DNA of 64,000 nt from Undaria pinnatifida (GCA_012845835.1 JABAKD010000027.1:3117465-3181464), one strand, 5' to 3'; shown: positions 1-12,345, counted from the stretch's first letter. The notes: generated by a model not told the origin, from the letters alone. A program made the numbers and translations.

Positions 1-90
1 GTGGCAGGGGGTGTGGGGGGTGGGGTGTGCGGTGTGCGGTGTGCAGTGTGCGGTGTGCGGTGTGCGGTGTGCGGTGTGCGATGTGCTATC
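1..90. repeat. GGTGTGC heptamer array
   Basis: About nine tandem copies of GGTGTGC with small changes, cut by the window edge, preceded by G-rich GTGGGGGG sequence. Confidence 0.9.
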
Positions 91-225
91 TTACGTGTTT
101 ACGGTGCTCGTCCGACACTTTTTACATCATGGTATCAATCAGTACGTATAGACTCGAAAAACAAAACAAAAAGTGTGGCATGTACAAGATCACGTTCTAG
201 GCGTATACTTTAAGAAAAAATGGAA

Positions 226-345
226 AAGTACACTTCAGCTGTGAGATCGACCAGAAAGGTTTTTAATCAAAACTCAGTTTTGCAAGCTGTGTGTGGTACT
301 GTACTGTACTTCGATCGCGCGTGTTGCGGGGTGTTTGTACCCTCG
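226..345 (-). repeat. Dispersed repeat family C, inverted copy
   Basis: Read on the minus strand: CACCCCGCAACACGCGCGAT, then CACACAGCTTGCAAAACTG. The same layout occurs on the plus strand at 9715-9775. A part also matches 975-1060 in opposite orientation (GAGATCGACC, TTTGCAAGC). Confidence 0.65.
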
Positions 346-1006
346 TGAAGGACACAGGTCGGTGACTCCCCTGCTAATGCCAGGGTCAACAGGACTAAGA
401 CGTCAACCTTGTTCTGCGCACGGAAACTGTATAACCCGCATTGAGGGAGATAAAACCAGACATGTTTAGAATTCAGTATGCATGAAACAGTAAATGTTAC
501 ATTTGTAGTGTTTTAAGTTAACTTTTGGAGTGGGCTACTTTGATCTGCCGGGTTCGTATAATACGCAAGTTCTTGTGTACTCCCTGTATGGTGTATGTGG
601 CAGGCCAGCGGAGGTTCAGCCCAGGCCTGATGCTCGGGTTGTTAGTGCTGTCGAGTCATGATGGAACGTGCGGTGGACGTCGATCGCTACTGTCCCGAAG
701 TGATCTCTCTTCTGCTCTTGATGTAATGCAAAGGCACACTCACACACCTGCAATGATCGAATGAACACCGACGAGTTAGACCTGGCGTTCTGCATCAGGC
801 GTCGGGCGGTGCACACTTGATCCTAAAGCTCTTCGAACGCCCATCTCACACACTACCAAAGAATGCACGAACTAAAGCGTGGATCCAAAACGCCAGACCC
901 CTGCACTCCTACAGATGGAAGGTCTTGCGCTAATGCTGCTGCATATATATTTTGTATGTACGAGTATATGTTTCCAATAGTTGCTTGCAAAGGTGAAGAG
1001 TTTTGA

Positions 1007-1270
1007 TCAAAATCCTTTTTGGTCGATCTCATCATTCATCACACAGCTCAACTGTATTTTTTCGTTCTCTAATATAGCTTTATACAAGAGCGGGCGATCC
1101 GAAAATAAACCTTCAGTTAGTTCGATTTGCTGCCTATGCATCGACGGCTGATTTTCTACCTTGATCATAAAAATATCAGGAGGTGGCGAATCGTTGCATC
1201 TCTGCTTGTTGCTTGTCGTTGCGTTGCGCCGCAGGTCCACAAAAAAAGACGTATAACTCAACGGACACAT
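1007..1270 (-). other. Open frame within dispersed repeat
   Basis: Minus strand ORF with a plausible stretch HRQQIELTEGLFSDRPLLYK and EIDQKGF before TGA. Its 3' end (GAGATCGACCAAAAAGG) recurs inverted at 240-270, so it is more likely part of a transposon or repeat than a host gene. Confidence 0.25.
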
Positions 1271-1713
1271 AAGTCCAGTCTATGTATGTACTGTTATACT
1301 AATAGGCCGGAAACAAACGTGTGAAAGTTCTACCAGGTGTTAATAAATATTAGGGGTATGATAGGCCCGAATCCTGTATGTTGTTGTTCTCACATTAACT
1401 CGCATAATCTAGTCCGTGGCCACAGGACAGGCTCCAGTCGCTCTGGAGCTGAGGAATACCCCAGGGAAAAACACAAACAACCCAAGATGGTACACGCATA
1501 TATCGCAGCTGACGCAATTCATGCCTCCACCAGAAACTTGTAAAAGTGAAATTGGGAGTCAGTCTACGATGTTCCAGGTCCATACCGGTGCATACGTCTC
1601 ATTACTCGCGCCTGGAAAAACCGACTATACCGCTTGCCACCCAAGAAAGACTACCACGTATATATTACACGTAGTATTTATTACTACGCATACTCACGAC
1701 AGACGCAAGTCAA

Positions 1714-1880
1714 TTGGAAAAAGAAACAAAGAAAAGAAAGAAGATAAAGGAAAGGAAAGAAAAGAGAAGAAAGCGAAAAAGAAAAAACGAAAAAGGAAAG
1801 GAAATAAAAAAGAAAGACAAGAAAAGCAAGAAAACACAAGACAAGAGGAAGCAAGGAAAGAAAAAGAGAAAAAGAATGTC
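1714..1880. repeat. Purine-rich low-complexity tract
   Basis: About 165 bases of A and G with few interruptions (AAAGAAA/AGGAAAG units). Both strands are open by composition only. Not a gene. Confidence 0.9.
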
Positions 1881-2084
1881 ATACTAGCAGACCCTAAGAA
1901 CTGACTAAAGACGGCATTGGGCTCATAGAGGGTATCAAGTGCATCATCAATGGCACTAGGGAGAGAACGCAACATGGCGAAGATGTCAGGGCGGTCTTAC
2001 GCTATCTTGTGACGGCCATTGGAAGGCCCACAACTTTCAAGACGATGATGGCCAAACCCAAACTTCAGTCCCTTGGGCATGACG

Positions 2085-2236
2085 CCCCCCTTCCCCCCCC
2101 CCCCCCCCCCTTCCCCCCTTCCCCCTCCCCCCCTCCCCCCCCGCCTTCTCCCTCCCCCCGGCCGCTTAGAGATGCCGACGGTGGATGGCGCTGCCGCAGC
2201 CTTTACGCGTCGCTCTACAACTTTGCGTCTCTCCGT
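2085..2236 (-). repeat. C-rich tract at LINE 3' end
   Basis: Plus strand shows long C runs with scattered T (about 2088-2160), G-rich on the LINE strand. It directly follows the LINE 3' untranslated part and may be its tail or a slippage-expanded simple repeat. Confidence 0.7.
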
Positions 2237-3812
2237 TTAATGCCAATTCCGCATGAACAACTCGGCTCCCTCCACTTCTCGTCGAAACCATCTGCCGGCA
2301 TCCTGAGCAGCCATTCGCCACCCTTCGAATTCATTCCAAAGACCGGCATATCCTCCTTCAGATGAGCCATTCAGTCTTTCTCTTGCCCCCCTGAGTAGCC
2401 CTTACCCCCAACAAGCTCCCCAAACATCACCATCTGTGGCAGACGCTCCTCCCCCATACGTGCTACGAACCCCGCAAACAATATCCTCCGTTTGCACACT
2501 ATCGCCTCTATGCTCTCGGAAGCTGTCTTGGCAAGCACGTCGGCGTACGATAGGGTGTGGTCGTCGCGCTTCCGTTTCCGCCATCCAAGGCATCGGAGGA
2601 GCATGGAGTGGTGAACCCGTTGTAGCCTGTCATAGTCAGGCTTTTTCGGGCTCCACGTCATGCAACTGTAAAGCAGTTTCTCGACCACCTCAGCTTTCAG
2701 CAACCGCACCTTCAACCGTAAGCGCACACCCGGGCGATCATAGATTTCCATCTTGTACCGCTGGAAGCACGCCCAAGCCCTCTGAAGACGCCGCGTTATT
2801 TTAATGCTAAGGTCTCTGTCTGCGATGATAGCCCCGCCCAAGTACACAAACTCGATTGTTTGTTTGTACACCTGGCCGGCTGCATTGATTGTGAAGGACA
2901 CCTTCCCCCCGCCTTTGGTTTCCAGGCACACAATCTCTGTTTTTGCCTCGGATACCTCGGATACCGTAAGCCCGAACGACGAGCACGCAGTCACGTTCCC
3001 CGTCATCATCCTTTCCAGCCCTTCTGATGATCGCGATACGATGTCTGCATCGTCCGCGTACAGCATACCCCACAATCTCTGCACCTCATCCCCCTCCTTC
3101 CCCCTCCGCCTGTCGGCTTTGCCTGTGCGTGAAGTGCCCTTCTTCTCGCCTTCCTCCTTTCGCTGGAGCTGCACCATGTTGTCCGTGATGACTGCATCAG
3201 CGAGGAAGCGTTTCTCGACCACACGCAGTACCGCCGTGAAAAACATGTTGAACAGCAGTAGCACGCATCCTTGCCTGAGACCTTGCCCCACGTCGAACTT
3301 ATCTGAGCACTCTCCATCATCCAGCCGCACGCATGCTTGCATACCGTCGTGGAATTGGCGGATGACGGCGAGCTTTCTCGGGGGCACGCCAAAACGAGCA
3401 AGGACATCCCACAGAAAGGTTCGGTCGTCGTATGCTTTGGTGAGGTCGATAAAGCACAAGTACAAGGGGGTGTCCTTCTTCCGCCCCAGTTCCTACAGTC
3501 GTCGTACTACGAACATCATGTCACCCGTCGAGCGTTGGGGTCTGAACCCACACTATTCCTCCGGCAGAATGTTCTCGCGTTCGCAATAGTCACTCAGGCG
3601 ACCCGCGATGACTTTGAGGAGTACTTTGCCGGCGTGAGCCACGAGGGAGATGCCACGATAATTGCCACACTCAGTCCAATATTTCTTCTTGTGAAGCACC
3701 TTGATCGTTGCATTTTTCCGTTGTTGCGGTACCCCACCTCCCCTCCACACAGCGACGATGATATCGCGGAACTTTCCGAGGGTATGTACTGCCAGCAGAC
3801 TAGAGGCTAGAT
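2237..3812 (-). pseudogene. 5'-truncated non-LTR retrotransposon reverse transcriptase (LINE remnant)
   Basis: Reverse transcriptase of a LINE, which copies its RNA at a nicked genomic target. Reading on the minus strand from about 3812: [20 protein letters not shown], then [20 protein letters not shown], the RQGCVL motif, the catalytic YADD with [12 protein letters not shown], and a thumb and C-terminal region typical of LINE ORFs. The element is dead: an in-frame TAG lies at 3553-3555 (ILPEE/CGFRP), a TGA at 2371-2373 (QEKD/MAHLKEDM), and a frameshift near 2330 restores the frame that ends FMRNWH at 2237-2239. RQGCVL runs straight into LLFN, so about two usual residues are lost. Endonuclease and N-terminal RT parts are missing, consistent with 5' truncation during insertion. 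The copy is moderately old. The clade is not assigned. Confidence 0.9.
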
Positions 3813-4205
3813 CCACGTAAAAATAAATAAATTCTCTCCCCGGCGAATGCCGCTCGCAATATCGAGTGAAAGAGTGAATGTTAAGTATTATACTGACCCC
3901 TATGACCGATGGAAGAGGGTGACATGGCCATCTCTTTTTCAACGGCCTCGGGCTGTCTCTAGGAGCAAGAGTCGTATCGACCAATAATGGCAGACCTTTA
4001 TAATCTTCAATTATATTCAGGCTTTTTCCAAGCGGAGGCGAGAAGAAAAGTTGCGCCGCATTTTGAACGAACTGGTTGGAGGTACCCCAAGGTATATCCG
4101 TAAAAATTTTCGCGGAAAAATTCGAAGATCTGACCTGCTTGTGTCAACATTAACACAGAATCTGGCGTAAAACCTGGATCCTAGGCTAAAACCAAATAAT
4201 TTGAA

Positions 4206-4578
4206 GGACGTACGAGTAACGTATCTTACTCATTTTTACCCACAAAAGTCCAAATGTCCACGCCGTTTTCGAGAGATGGACCCTGAAATTTTGCACACGT
4301 GTTCTACATGCATATCCATCCCGAGGCCTGACCTCCGGCGGGGTTTTATTTTTGTTTTTATTTTTTTCGCCGAGACATCTTGGTCTAAGGTGGGCCACAT
4401 TTTCCGAAAAAGCTTAACTGACGAAAAATCGGACAAAACAAAAAAACGACAGGTGGGGTCTTCGCAACGACACATACAAGACGTGTGCAAAATTTCACGG
4501 TCTGAATCGAAAAAATGGCGTGGACATTCGCCGGAGAATTAATTTTGGGTTTTTTTACGTGAACCAGCCTGTACGTCC
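4206..4578. mobile_element. Inverted-repeat (MITE-like) element, 373 bp
   Basis: Begins GGACGTAC and ends GTACGTCC. The arms stay homologous for about 110 bases: left AATGTCCACGCCGTTTTCGA and GAAATTTTGCACACGTGTTC, right arm (reversed) AATGTCCACGCCATTTTTTC and GAAATTTTGCACACGTCTTG. A T-rich loop with GTTTTTATTTTTTTCG lies between. No transposase. No clear target duplication seen. Confidence 0.8.
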
Positions 4579-5410
4579 TACCAGGTACACAGTAGTGGTC
4601 CATCTATAGGGCTGGAATGTTCCATTAGTAGCCTGCAATACCGGCACCACAGCGGCAACCGGCACTACTCCGCATGCTGCCACTACTGGTTGTTTCCATA
4701 GGTGCTAAGCGATTCGCAGGCGCTTTAGCGGGCAACGAGCACTACTCAACCGGCACTATAAAGGGACCTCTACGGTTTCCTGGTACGTTCCACAAGGTTC
4801 CCCATCGGGATGGGGTTGACTTGATACCCCGGGGGCGTCGCCAGTCGAAAAAAAGGAACGCACAGTCTTTCCAATGATATGCATGTGATATGTATGAAGG
4901 ACGTTCCTAGCGAACACAAACAAAATGTCAAGAATCGTTACAAAAAATGAGCTACTGCTTTTGCTACTGCTGCATGCTTCGTGTACCTGGTATGAGGTCC
5001 GACGATGTGTGTTTGATTTTTGCATTGGACGTGTTAATCATGTAATGCTGTCGTGGCTCGAACTCCTGCTGTGCACACAAACCACACAAGCATACACCAT
5101 GAGTGCTGGCACAAAGGCAAGGGCTTGAACAACGGTTTCTGCAGTTGTGCTGTTGCTGCTGCTGTTACTCTCCTGTACAGCGCTGATTTTGTGACACCAC
5201 ACATGCCATGCACACCTGGTACATACAGGAACGCTCAAAGATACTCATAGTACACAAATTAGCACCGCATGTGGCTGTCACAAAAGGAGAGAGCTCACAG
5301 CGCGGCTGCTGTTGGACCGCGACTGCCACAGTACTGAGCCTGGAAGGCCGTGTGTTATGCAGCAGCACAGCAGCGACAGCAAAGCGAGGACACACACTAT
5401 GTGGTGGACT

Positions 5411-5482
5411 CGAGTATAAAAGGGCCTACTCGTAGTAGCTTCTGTCGATTGACGGCTATTTTTAGTCTACTTTCCTCACAAT
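5411..5482 (+). repeat. Direct repeat with TATA box, copy 1
   Basis: CTCGAGTATAAAAGGGCCTA, then CTCGTAGTAGCTTCTGTCGA, TTTTTAGTCTACTTTCCTCA. It recurs 357 bases downstream. The TATAAAAGG looks like a core promoter, for instance of an LTR or a small retroelement. Confidence 0.75.
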
Positions 5483-5767
5483 GCGTAGCAGGCAGGCCGT
5501 GATATTTTGACGAGTGAGATCGAGGGTTCGATGATCACCTTCATCCCAAAATGTACGAACAAAAGGGAACTTTACCTTTTCTTACGTGGCAAGAAGTCGC
5601 ACAACTTATATACTTCAAAAACACCCAGATGGGACGATGAGAGCAATGCAATCGTTGCATACTGCGTCCAATACCGAAATGGAGTCGGAGTTAAACTTGG
5701 CAGCATCTCATCGGGGATCCTGACGTAGTCCAAGATAGATTCCAGGTTAGTGTGGGAGGATGAGGTG

Positions 5768-5843
5768 GAACTCGGGTATAGAAGGGCGTACTCGTAGTAG
5801 CTTCTGTCGATCGACATTTATTTTTAGTCTGCTTTCCTCACAA
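5768..5843 (+). repeat. Direct repeat with TATA-like box, copy 2
   Basis: CTCGGGTATAGAAGGGCGTA, CTCGTAGTAGCTTCTGTCGA, TTTTTAGTCTGCTTTCCTCA. About 85% identical to 5411-5482 and in the same orientation. Confidence 0.75.
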
Positions 5844-5849
5844 CTAACG

Positions 5850-7600
5850 TTTTGGTTCCTGTGGGACCTGCGCGGCTCGCAGAAACGAGGCAGGTGGCAG
5901 CTGCAACTTGCTCTGTGGGTATTGCTCGGTGTGACTACCTCCCAGACGCGTCGCGAGGATCATAGCAATTCGAGAAACAGTTGCTAGGTGGCAATCTCAC
6001 AGGAGGACGGGCGAAGGAAGGCAGTGTTGTCACAGGCGAGGTGTGTTTCATGTTCAGTGCGGGGTGTACAACAGAAGTCACAGGGCTAGGTGCACCAGAT
6101 ACGTACGATGCTCGAAAGATGCGCTGCTGCTGCTGGGCTGATGTTGTACAGCGGACAAACGGTCGGAGCGGGCAAAGAAATGTGAGAGCGGAGCGGGCTA
6201 TTGAAAAATGAACATCAAGTTGTTGGGTTTTCCATTCAAACCTGCTGGGCTCATCGAGGCTGAGCAACCCCTTGAAAAAAACAACCAGTTCAGCGACGTT
6301 GATCGCTCAAACCACCGCCACGGAGCTCGGCCGGGATCCCGGCATGCGTCGTAATGTATCGAAGGCCCTCTTGCTTGCCCTGCAGCCGAAAGCGCGAGAT
6401 AAAAACCTCGGCCGCCGGAGAAGCATGCCGGAAAAAAAAATCACATTTTACATATATATAATTACATTTGTCCTCGATTTTTTTTTAAACCTTATTCACT
6501 TGGTTAATGGGACCTGCTCCGCTCTCAGCGCTCCCACTTGGAACACGCCTGCCTAAACCCCCCTCTCGGAGAACCTTCCCGGCATTCTTCGCGTTCCTTA
6601 CTTTGTTCGCTTTCTTCGTTTCCTTTTTTCCCGTTTCTCTTTTTATTTTCTTCATTCCGTAACTTTATCCAACGTATGATCTACGACTCTACGACGCATC
6701 TACGGCGCAAAGTCGTGAGATGTTGAATAGACTATTACATATTACTCCGGAGTACATTATTTTTCAAGCCCCCATAACTCCATAACTCTTCGAAAAACAC
6801 CAGAGTTCCATCACCTTGCGCGGCGCCGAGAGCCGAAAGGGGTGACGGGTGTACCAAGAAAATGCTGAAGAGAGGAGAGGAGGGACTCTTCCGAGCTGGC
6901 TGAAGCCGTAGTTTTCGTGTATATATATATTTGAGAGGATTGTGTCGTCCTCGGATTTTTGTATGAATAGGCTTTTCTTTAAAAGGATGAAACGACCGCC
7001 TTAATCTGAAGGCCGCTTTGTTTGAGCTGTGATTCGGGTGACTATGGTAATGGTACTAATAATAACTCGCCAGCTAGTTGTTAGTTGGATAGGTATTATA
7101 GTTGCGGCGTTGCCAACTGTACAACTATTTTCGTACTTGGATGTCCTTGTTCGTAGGGGGGCTTGTTTGGTGCGGGGTACGTTTTTCCTGGCAAAACCTA
7201 GAGCTATTACGCTACGACGCAGCACAGAGAGAGGTCTCCTGCAACTCATGGTGCATAAACCCATTCTGACCTCTTGGGGTGGGTTCGCCAACTGATGGGC
7301 GGGCCCACCGATGTTGCCTCCAGATTTCCTATTTCACGTTTGTACGACTCCGCTGTGCCTGGTCATTTCTGTGCGGGCTCGAAATTGAAAACTCGTAGGG
7401 CGTATTTTGATTTTTTTGGTGTGTTGGTTGGTAGCCCACCCAATACCAGTGCGGGTTTTACATCGTGCTTCATAATTTCTAGCTCACCTACGAACCGTTC
7501 TTGAACCGCCAGCGACTATATATTTGTGTTCCATGCTCCTGTCGTAGGAGAGACCCCAGTATATTTTTTGTTCTGCTTGTACCGGTGATGTGCTACTGCC
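5850..7600. other. No gene recognised
   Basis: Short frames only, none with domain-like sequence or paired splice sites I trust. AT-rich tract with TATATATATA at about 6915-6930. Confidence 0.5.
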
Positions 7601-7604
7601 TGCC

Positions 7605-8146
7605 GCACAAGCATACACCGTTACGACACAACATAACAACAGTGAGAGGCCCCCAAACCTGGACGGCATGTATGCCGTATGCCCACATTTCCGGTACATC
7701 TTTTTACGGTCCAATAGACTGAGAAGAACTTTAGTGGCACCTGTTTCGTGATCAAACCAGGTATTTACTTTGCCGTTTTATCATACCTTGGTACGTTTTT
7801 GTGTAAAACGAAGCCAAGTATATAGCGTCAATTTTGCCTGCCGACTAATAAGTAGATGGGACTTCCAACCAACCCGCACAAGCATACACCGTTACGACAC
7901 AACATAACAACAGTGAGAGGCCCCCAAACCTGGACGGCATGTATGCCGTATGCCCACATTTCCGGTACATCTTTTTACGGTCCAATAGACTGAGAAGAAC
8001 TTTAGTGGCACCTGTTTCGTGATCAAACCAGGTATTTACTTTGCCGTTTTATCATACCTTGGTACGTTTTTGTGTAAAACGAAGCCAAGTATATAGCGTC
8101 AATTTTGCCTGCCGACTAATAAGTAGATGGGACTTCCAACCAACCC
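7605..8146 (+). repeat. Perfect 271-bp tandem duplication
   Basis: 7605-7875 and 7876-8146 appear identical along their whole length, starting GCACAAGCATACACCG and ending CCAACCAACCC. Either very recent or an assembly artefact. No gene recognised inside. Confidence 0.95.
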
Positions 8147-8824
8147 CCAGCCCTAGAGATTGTGAAGGCAAAAAATCACAGTGAAGCAGCAACGGATCCA
8201 TCATCAGAACAATCAACAGTTACGACGTGGAACAGCCGCCGCTCAACTGCATACGACTGCATTACGTATAAACCCTACATCGAGCATTCCTTTGATCTTG
8301 TTATTGAAAACAAAAACTAAACACGTCAGCTGTTAGTTCGATGAAATTGGAGTCTTTGTCCCATCTTCTGTTGTTGTTTGGCTGTTCTGTTGTTGTGTTG
8401 GTGTCGTTATGTTGGTGTCCTCATCTCTTCGAACCCCTTTGGGGACTCAGATGAAAAAAAAACGGGTTTAAGAGACGATGCACGCAGTAGCATCGGCCAC
8501 ACGAAGCAGCCGAGGCCACGTGGTTGTTTAGGAGGAGTGATGAGAGGAGATGAGGGCTGTCCGCACTGCAGTGCAAGGGATCTCTACGCCAAGCGTGCTG
8601 CATGGCGACACTCGTACTGCTGAACGCTCTTCTCCCTAGTCGCCTGAAGATATCAAAAATATCGCTCACAGTCACTCGTCGTTTCTTCGGTCGCCGTGCA
8701 TGGGTCCCAAAGGCTCAATCAGCAATCAACAATCAAGTCGGTGGACCTTCCCGACCTCGGCATTATTATTAGTAGTGTACAGATGGTGTAGTGCGCCTGG
8801 TCAAGCAGCACATAGCACATAGTA

Positions 8825-9070
8825 GGCGGCCCCTTTCAAGGGGCTATATTGTAGTGTGTTTGGGCGGAGAAGTCCCTTATATACCGATATCCCTTTTCAG
8901 ATCTAGCACATGTGGCACTTTGGGAACACACATACACCACAACGGTGTGTAGCAATGTGTTGGGCGTTTTTCAAGCGGAAGACAGTATAGTGACCCATTT
9001 TAAGGAACCTGGGGTCCCTTCTTGAGTGTTTCGCCCACTGCATGGGACCTGGTCCCTTGAAGTGGGAAAA
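8825..9070 (+). mobile_element. Dispersed inverted-repeat element family D, copy 1
   Basis: Contains AAGGAACCTGGGGTCCCTTC, then GAGTGTTTC and GGGACCTGGTCCCTTGAAGT followed by GGGAAA, aligned with 18500-18572. Short palindromes around GGTCCCTT and a CCCCTTTCAAGGGGC palindrome at 8829 suggest a fold-back element. Confidence 0.55.
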
Positions 9071-9699
9071 AAAGGCGCGCATGAATTTGATATCCAATAT
9101 ATGTCGTTTCCCTTATCGCAAGATCTCTTAGAAGGGGCTACCTTCTGCTGTATCAGCACTCTCAACGAAAGCCGTGGTAACAGGTGTATATCCCCCCCCC
9201 CCCCCCGGCCGGGTACGTGCTGCCTTCCTAATTGTTTTGATCGTGTATCATTGGGACAATTACAGTTATTGATAGCATTGCAAGCTCACACTTTTCCCTC
9301 ACCCTTCGCGCTCTGGGCGACTTTTGTGGTCATTTTGTTATCATATGATAGTTGCATTACATCGGTGTATCAAAGGCGCTTGTGGAAGACGCGTAGGAAT
9401 TGTTCTGTTTTTTCCTGATGTGTTCGTATTAATAGTCGCATTTTATCATGTAGTACGTACGCATGTGCGGTACAAATACAACACGCAAGATCGATCACCC
9501 CCTACGACCTGGGACGAATTCCGACCCGATTCACTCTAAAATGGCTGTTGCGTTCCACAGCCGTCAGGTTTTATCCCCTTCAAAACGGGCCTTCCAGTTT
9601 CCGTGCCCAGATTCATACAATAGTAAAGTTCAAACGTCTTCACGCCACCCTGATGACCCTGGTATTAACTACAGCAGTAGCACTAAAACGAACCGCCAA

Positions 9700-9800
9700 C
9701 GTATACCCTTGATGAGGACACACACCCCGTAACACGCGCGATCGGAGCATCAAACACAGCTTGCAAATATGACTTTCGAAGAAATCCTCGATCTCACGTC
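9700..9800 (+). repeat. Dispersed repeat family C
   Basis: CACACCCCGTAACACGCGCG, ATCGGAGC, CACAGCTTGCAAATATGACT, then TCGAAGAAATCCTCGATCTC. Related blocks lie at 12270-12345, 25860-25930, 26875-26965 and 51065-51130. All place an ATG just after GCTTGCAAA or a derivative. Confidence 0.65.
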
Positions 9801-11371
9801 TGTACGAAGTGTCTTTTTTTATTTTTAATGAAAACATAGAAACCCAAAATAGTGCTTTTGGGTGTTTCCATTTTCCATAGGCGCATCGGTCGGTTTTTGC
9901 ACTCCCCCCTTTGTCGAGAAAACGGTCTCGATTCCAGCGAGAAGGGTGTGCAAGCTTGCGTGTTATATACTATTGCCCCAATAATGTGGCCAAACCACAT
10001 GAAGATCTTGCCGCAGACTTACCGGTGGTGTACCAGGTATATGGGAGACCCGGGAAGACCCGCACGGTACAGATTATTAGGCGTCTGCAGCAGTAGGTTC
10101 GTAAGTTCCATCATGAGGCGGCGTGTATATATGACCAGACAGACTGTTAAGGTAAATGAGCATGTAGTGAGAAGGAAGGGTGGAGCATGGACAGCAGGTG
10201 GACTAGATCGATGTTAAGCAGAAAAAACGGTTTAATGTAAGAGCGCTAGACTTCGTGCATATATAGACCACGGTGTATAAGTCAAAGGCAGGTCAGCTGC
10301 TGCCGTGTGTGGACTGTAAGTCAAAGGCAGGCCAGCTGCTGCTGCTGTATTGCGCTGCTGTTGCTGGTGTGCTAGCGCCGACGACGCGAGTGCCAGAACT
10401 GGGATGCCGAGCCGTCGGTACCGCCGAAAATAACTCGGCATTAACGCTTAACCCTTGTGGAACCCAGGAATAGCGACCTAAAAAACGAGAAGGGTGGTCC
10501 TATCAACCTTCTGCGAGAGCGTGCGACAAGCCAGTACATGTATCATCATGCTACGCGTGTCGCGCCCTCTCCTTACGCTGCCCTTTGGGCCCCAGAGACA
10601 GCAATCGAACACGTCATAACTTGGGTCAGTGTCGTATGAGCAAAACTGGCGTCTGACAACAGGGTGAGCGCGCAGCGGCATTGGCAGGATCATGCTGCAC
10701 CGGTGTCGTTCGGCTCCTTGCGTTGTATATCGGACACTACAGTTACCATCAATTCCCCAACCAAGCAGTGGCCGACGCTGCAATGGTCATTTTGTGGTCC
10801 TACTCTCCCTCTGAAGTGCCGCCGCGAAAAAAAGCAACGTCAAGGCGTCAAGGCGATGCATACAGCAGGTGAAGCGTTTAATTCATCTTCCACTCCGCCA
10901 CTACTTTGGGGCTATGCCGTGTGCTTCGATTGGGATGCCTCTACTTGGCCAAAATATTTGTGACTGACGGGGCTCCTTGACTCAGGAAATATACTCAAGG
11001 TCGTCGAGGCGCCACGTGTGATTACAAAAGTATTCGTCGTATGCCTAGGCCATGGGACTGTTCATTCTGTTCATTGGGTTGCACTTTTTGTTGTTGTCGG
11101 GGTCAGCTGTCAGCTTCTGGACGAGGTACAGAGCTACTCAAGTGACCACCCTCACACAACAATGATATTTTTGTTTGGCAGCCAAAATCTCTCACCGGCA
11201 GTTTGGCTTTGCGTCAGCACAGCACCAAGTGCACACACTCTAGCGTTCTTTCTCCTCCTCCACTCTTGTTTGCCAAATCTTACCTGCTACAACCTTTGCA
11301 GATGCACAAATATGTACGTAAGCGGCAGGTGGGGCGTGCTTTTGTATATCTCTTTCTTGTTTTGCTTACAG

Positions 11372-11584
11372 GTCAACACAGTCGCCACAACAACCATCGT
11401 GTGTAAATCGAACCAAACCATGCCCGTACCCAGGATTATCGAAGATCTCCTCCCGACCCTCGCTTCGCTGGTGATCATGGCGGCACTGTCGTACGCGCTC
11501 GAGCCTTTGAACGGGAAAAGGCGATACAGTACAGGGGATTGGAGAAAAAGTATCGCCTACTGGACATGCAGCAAAATATTTCAG
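11372..11584 (+). CDS. Candidate internal exon, hypothetical protein
   Basis: A 213-base block between a strong acceptor (TGTTTTGCTTACAG/GTC) and donor (ATTTCAG/GTAATC), open in phase 0. It encodes VPRIIEDLLPTLASLVIMAA and a basic stretch with GKRRYSTGDWRKS. One hydrophobic helix (about LASLVIMAALSYAL) could be membrane-spanning. Not recognised. Confidence 0.4.
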
Positions 11585-11744
11585 GTAATCAAATCCATTT
11601 TGATTATCGTCTTTGAGTTAAGTGCACGAAGTGTTGGTGAAGAAGCATGTATCGACTTTAAAGCCAAACTTCGTACCACATCCAACCATCGGGTTTTTTT
11701 TCACGGGCTGTCTTGTGGACGTCGAAGTCACTGAAGCGTTCAAG

Positions 11745-12038
11745 ATGAGGGGGTGTCGGGAGTTGGTGTACCGGTTGGCATGTTCCAACCTGGGGTATTA
11801 TTCGACACCCGAGCATGCCGAGTCAATCTTGTACGACGGTACGACGCCGGCCGTTCGCATCGCCTTCGCTTCAAGGGATATGGGCAGGAGGTTCTATAAC
11901 GAATTGAAGTCTTGGGATGGCATCGCAGGTGTCACCGTGGTTCAACCTCTGAACATGGAGTCGTATTCGGGAGGGTTACTTAATAACGACACGATATTTA
12001 AAGCAAGTTACAACTCGAAGGACTCTGACTCATCCAAA
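11745..12038 (+). CDS. Candidate exon, hypothetical protein
   Basis: A 98-codon open block starting ATGAGG after TTCAAG and ending before GTATCG, in phase with the candidate exon at 11372-11584. Encodes RGCRELVYRLACSNLGYYST, RIAFASRDMGRRFYNELKSW and NMESYSGGLLNNDTI. Composition and GC-rich third positions look coding. It could begin at its own ATG. I do not recognise the family. Confidence 0.45.
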
Positions 12039-12115
12039 GTATCGAGAATATCAGTACAATCTTCCATTCTTTCATTTAATATTTGCCGATTTCGTCTATT
12101 AATAGTGTAACGCAG

Positions 12116-12345
12116 CACCAGCCAATTCAGCCGCTGAGGTACGCCAATGGTGGGAGGTACGCCGAAGAAAAACAAAGTATGTATATACATATGTTCTTTT
12201 TTTCAACCAAAGAATATGATGCCTCTCATTACGAAAAAACTCACCCACGTAGTACATTACAAGTACCAACAACGCAGCTTGCAAAGATGAGTATTGACCC
12301 GAAATTCGTTGAACTCACGGCTGACGTCCTTGAAATATTTGTATG
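12116..12345 (+). other. Possible further exons of the 11.4-12.0 kb gene
   Basis: A short open block (GTAACGCAG/CACCAG to ACAAA/GTATGT, 12116-12176) and a second at 12288-12343 after GCTTGCAAAG, encoding MSIDPKFVELTADVLEIF before GTATGA. The second belongs to a dispersed repeat whose copies at 9757, 25866, 26916 and 51096 also follow a GCTTGCAAA-like acceptor with ATG. Phases do not chain cleanly, so this is only suggestive. Confidence 0.25.

Noticed and set aside
1694-1975. Phe/Ser-rich minus-strand ORF
   Set aside because: Antisense of the purine tract.
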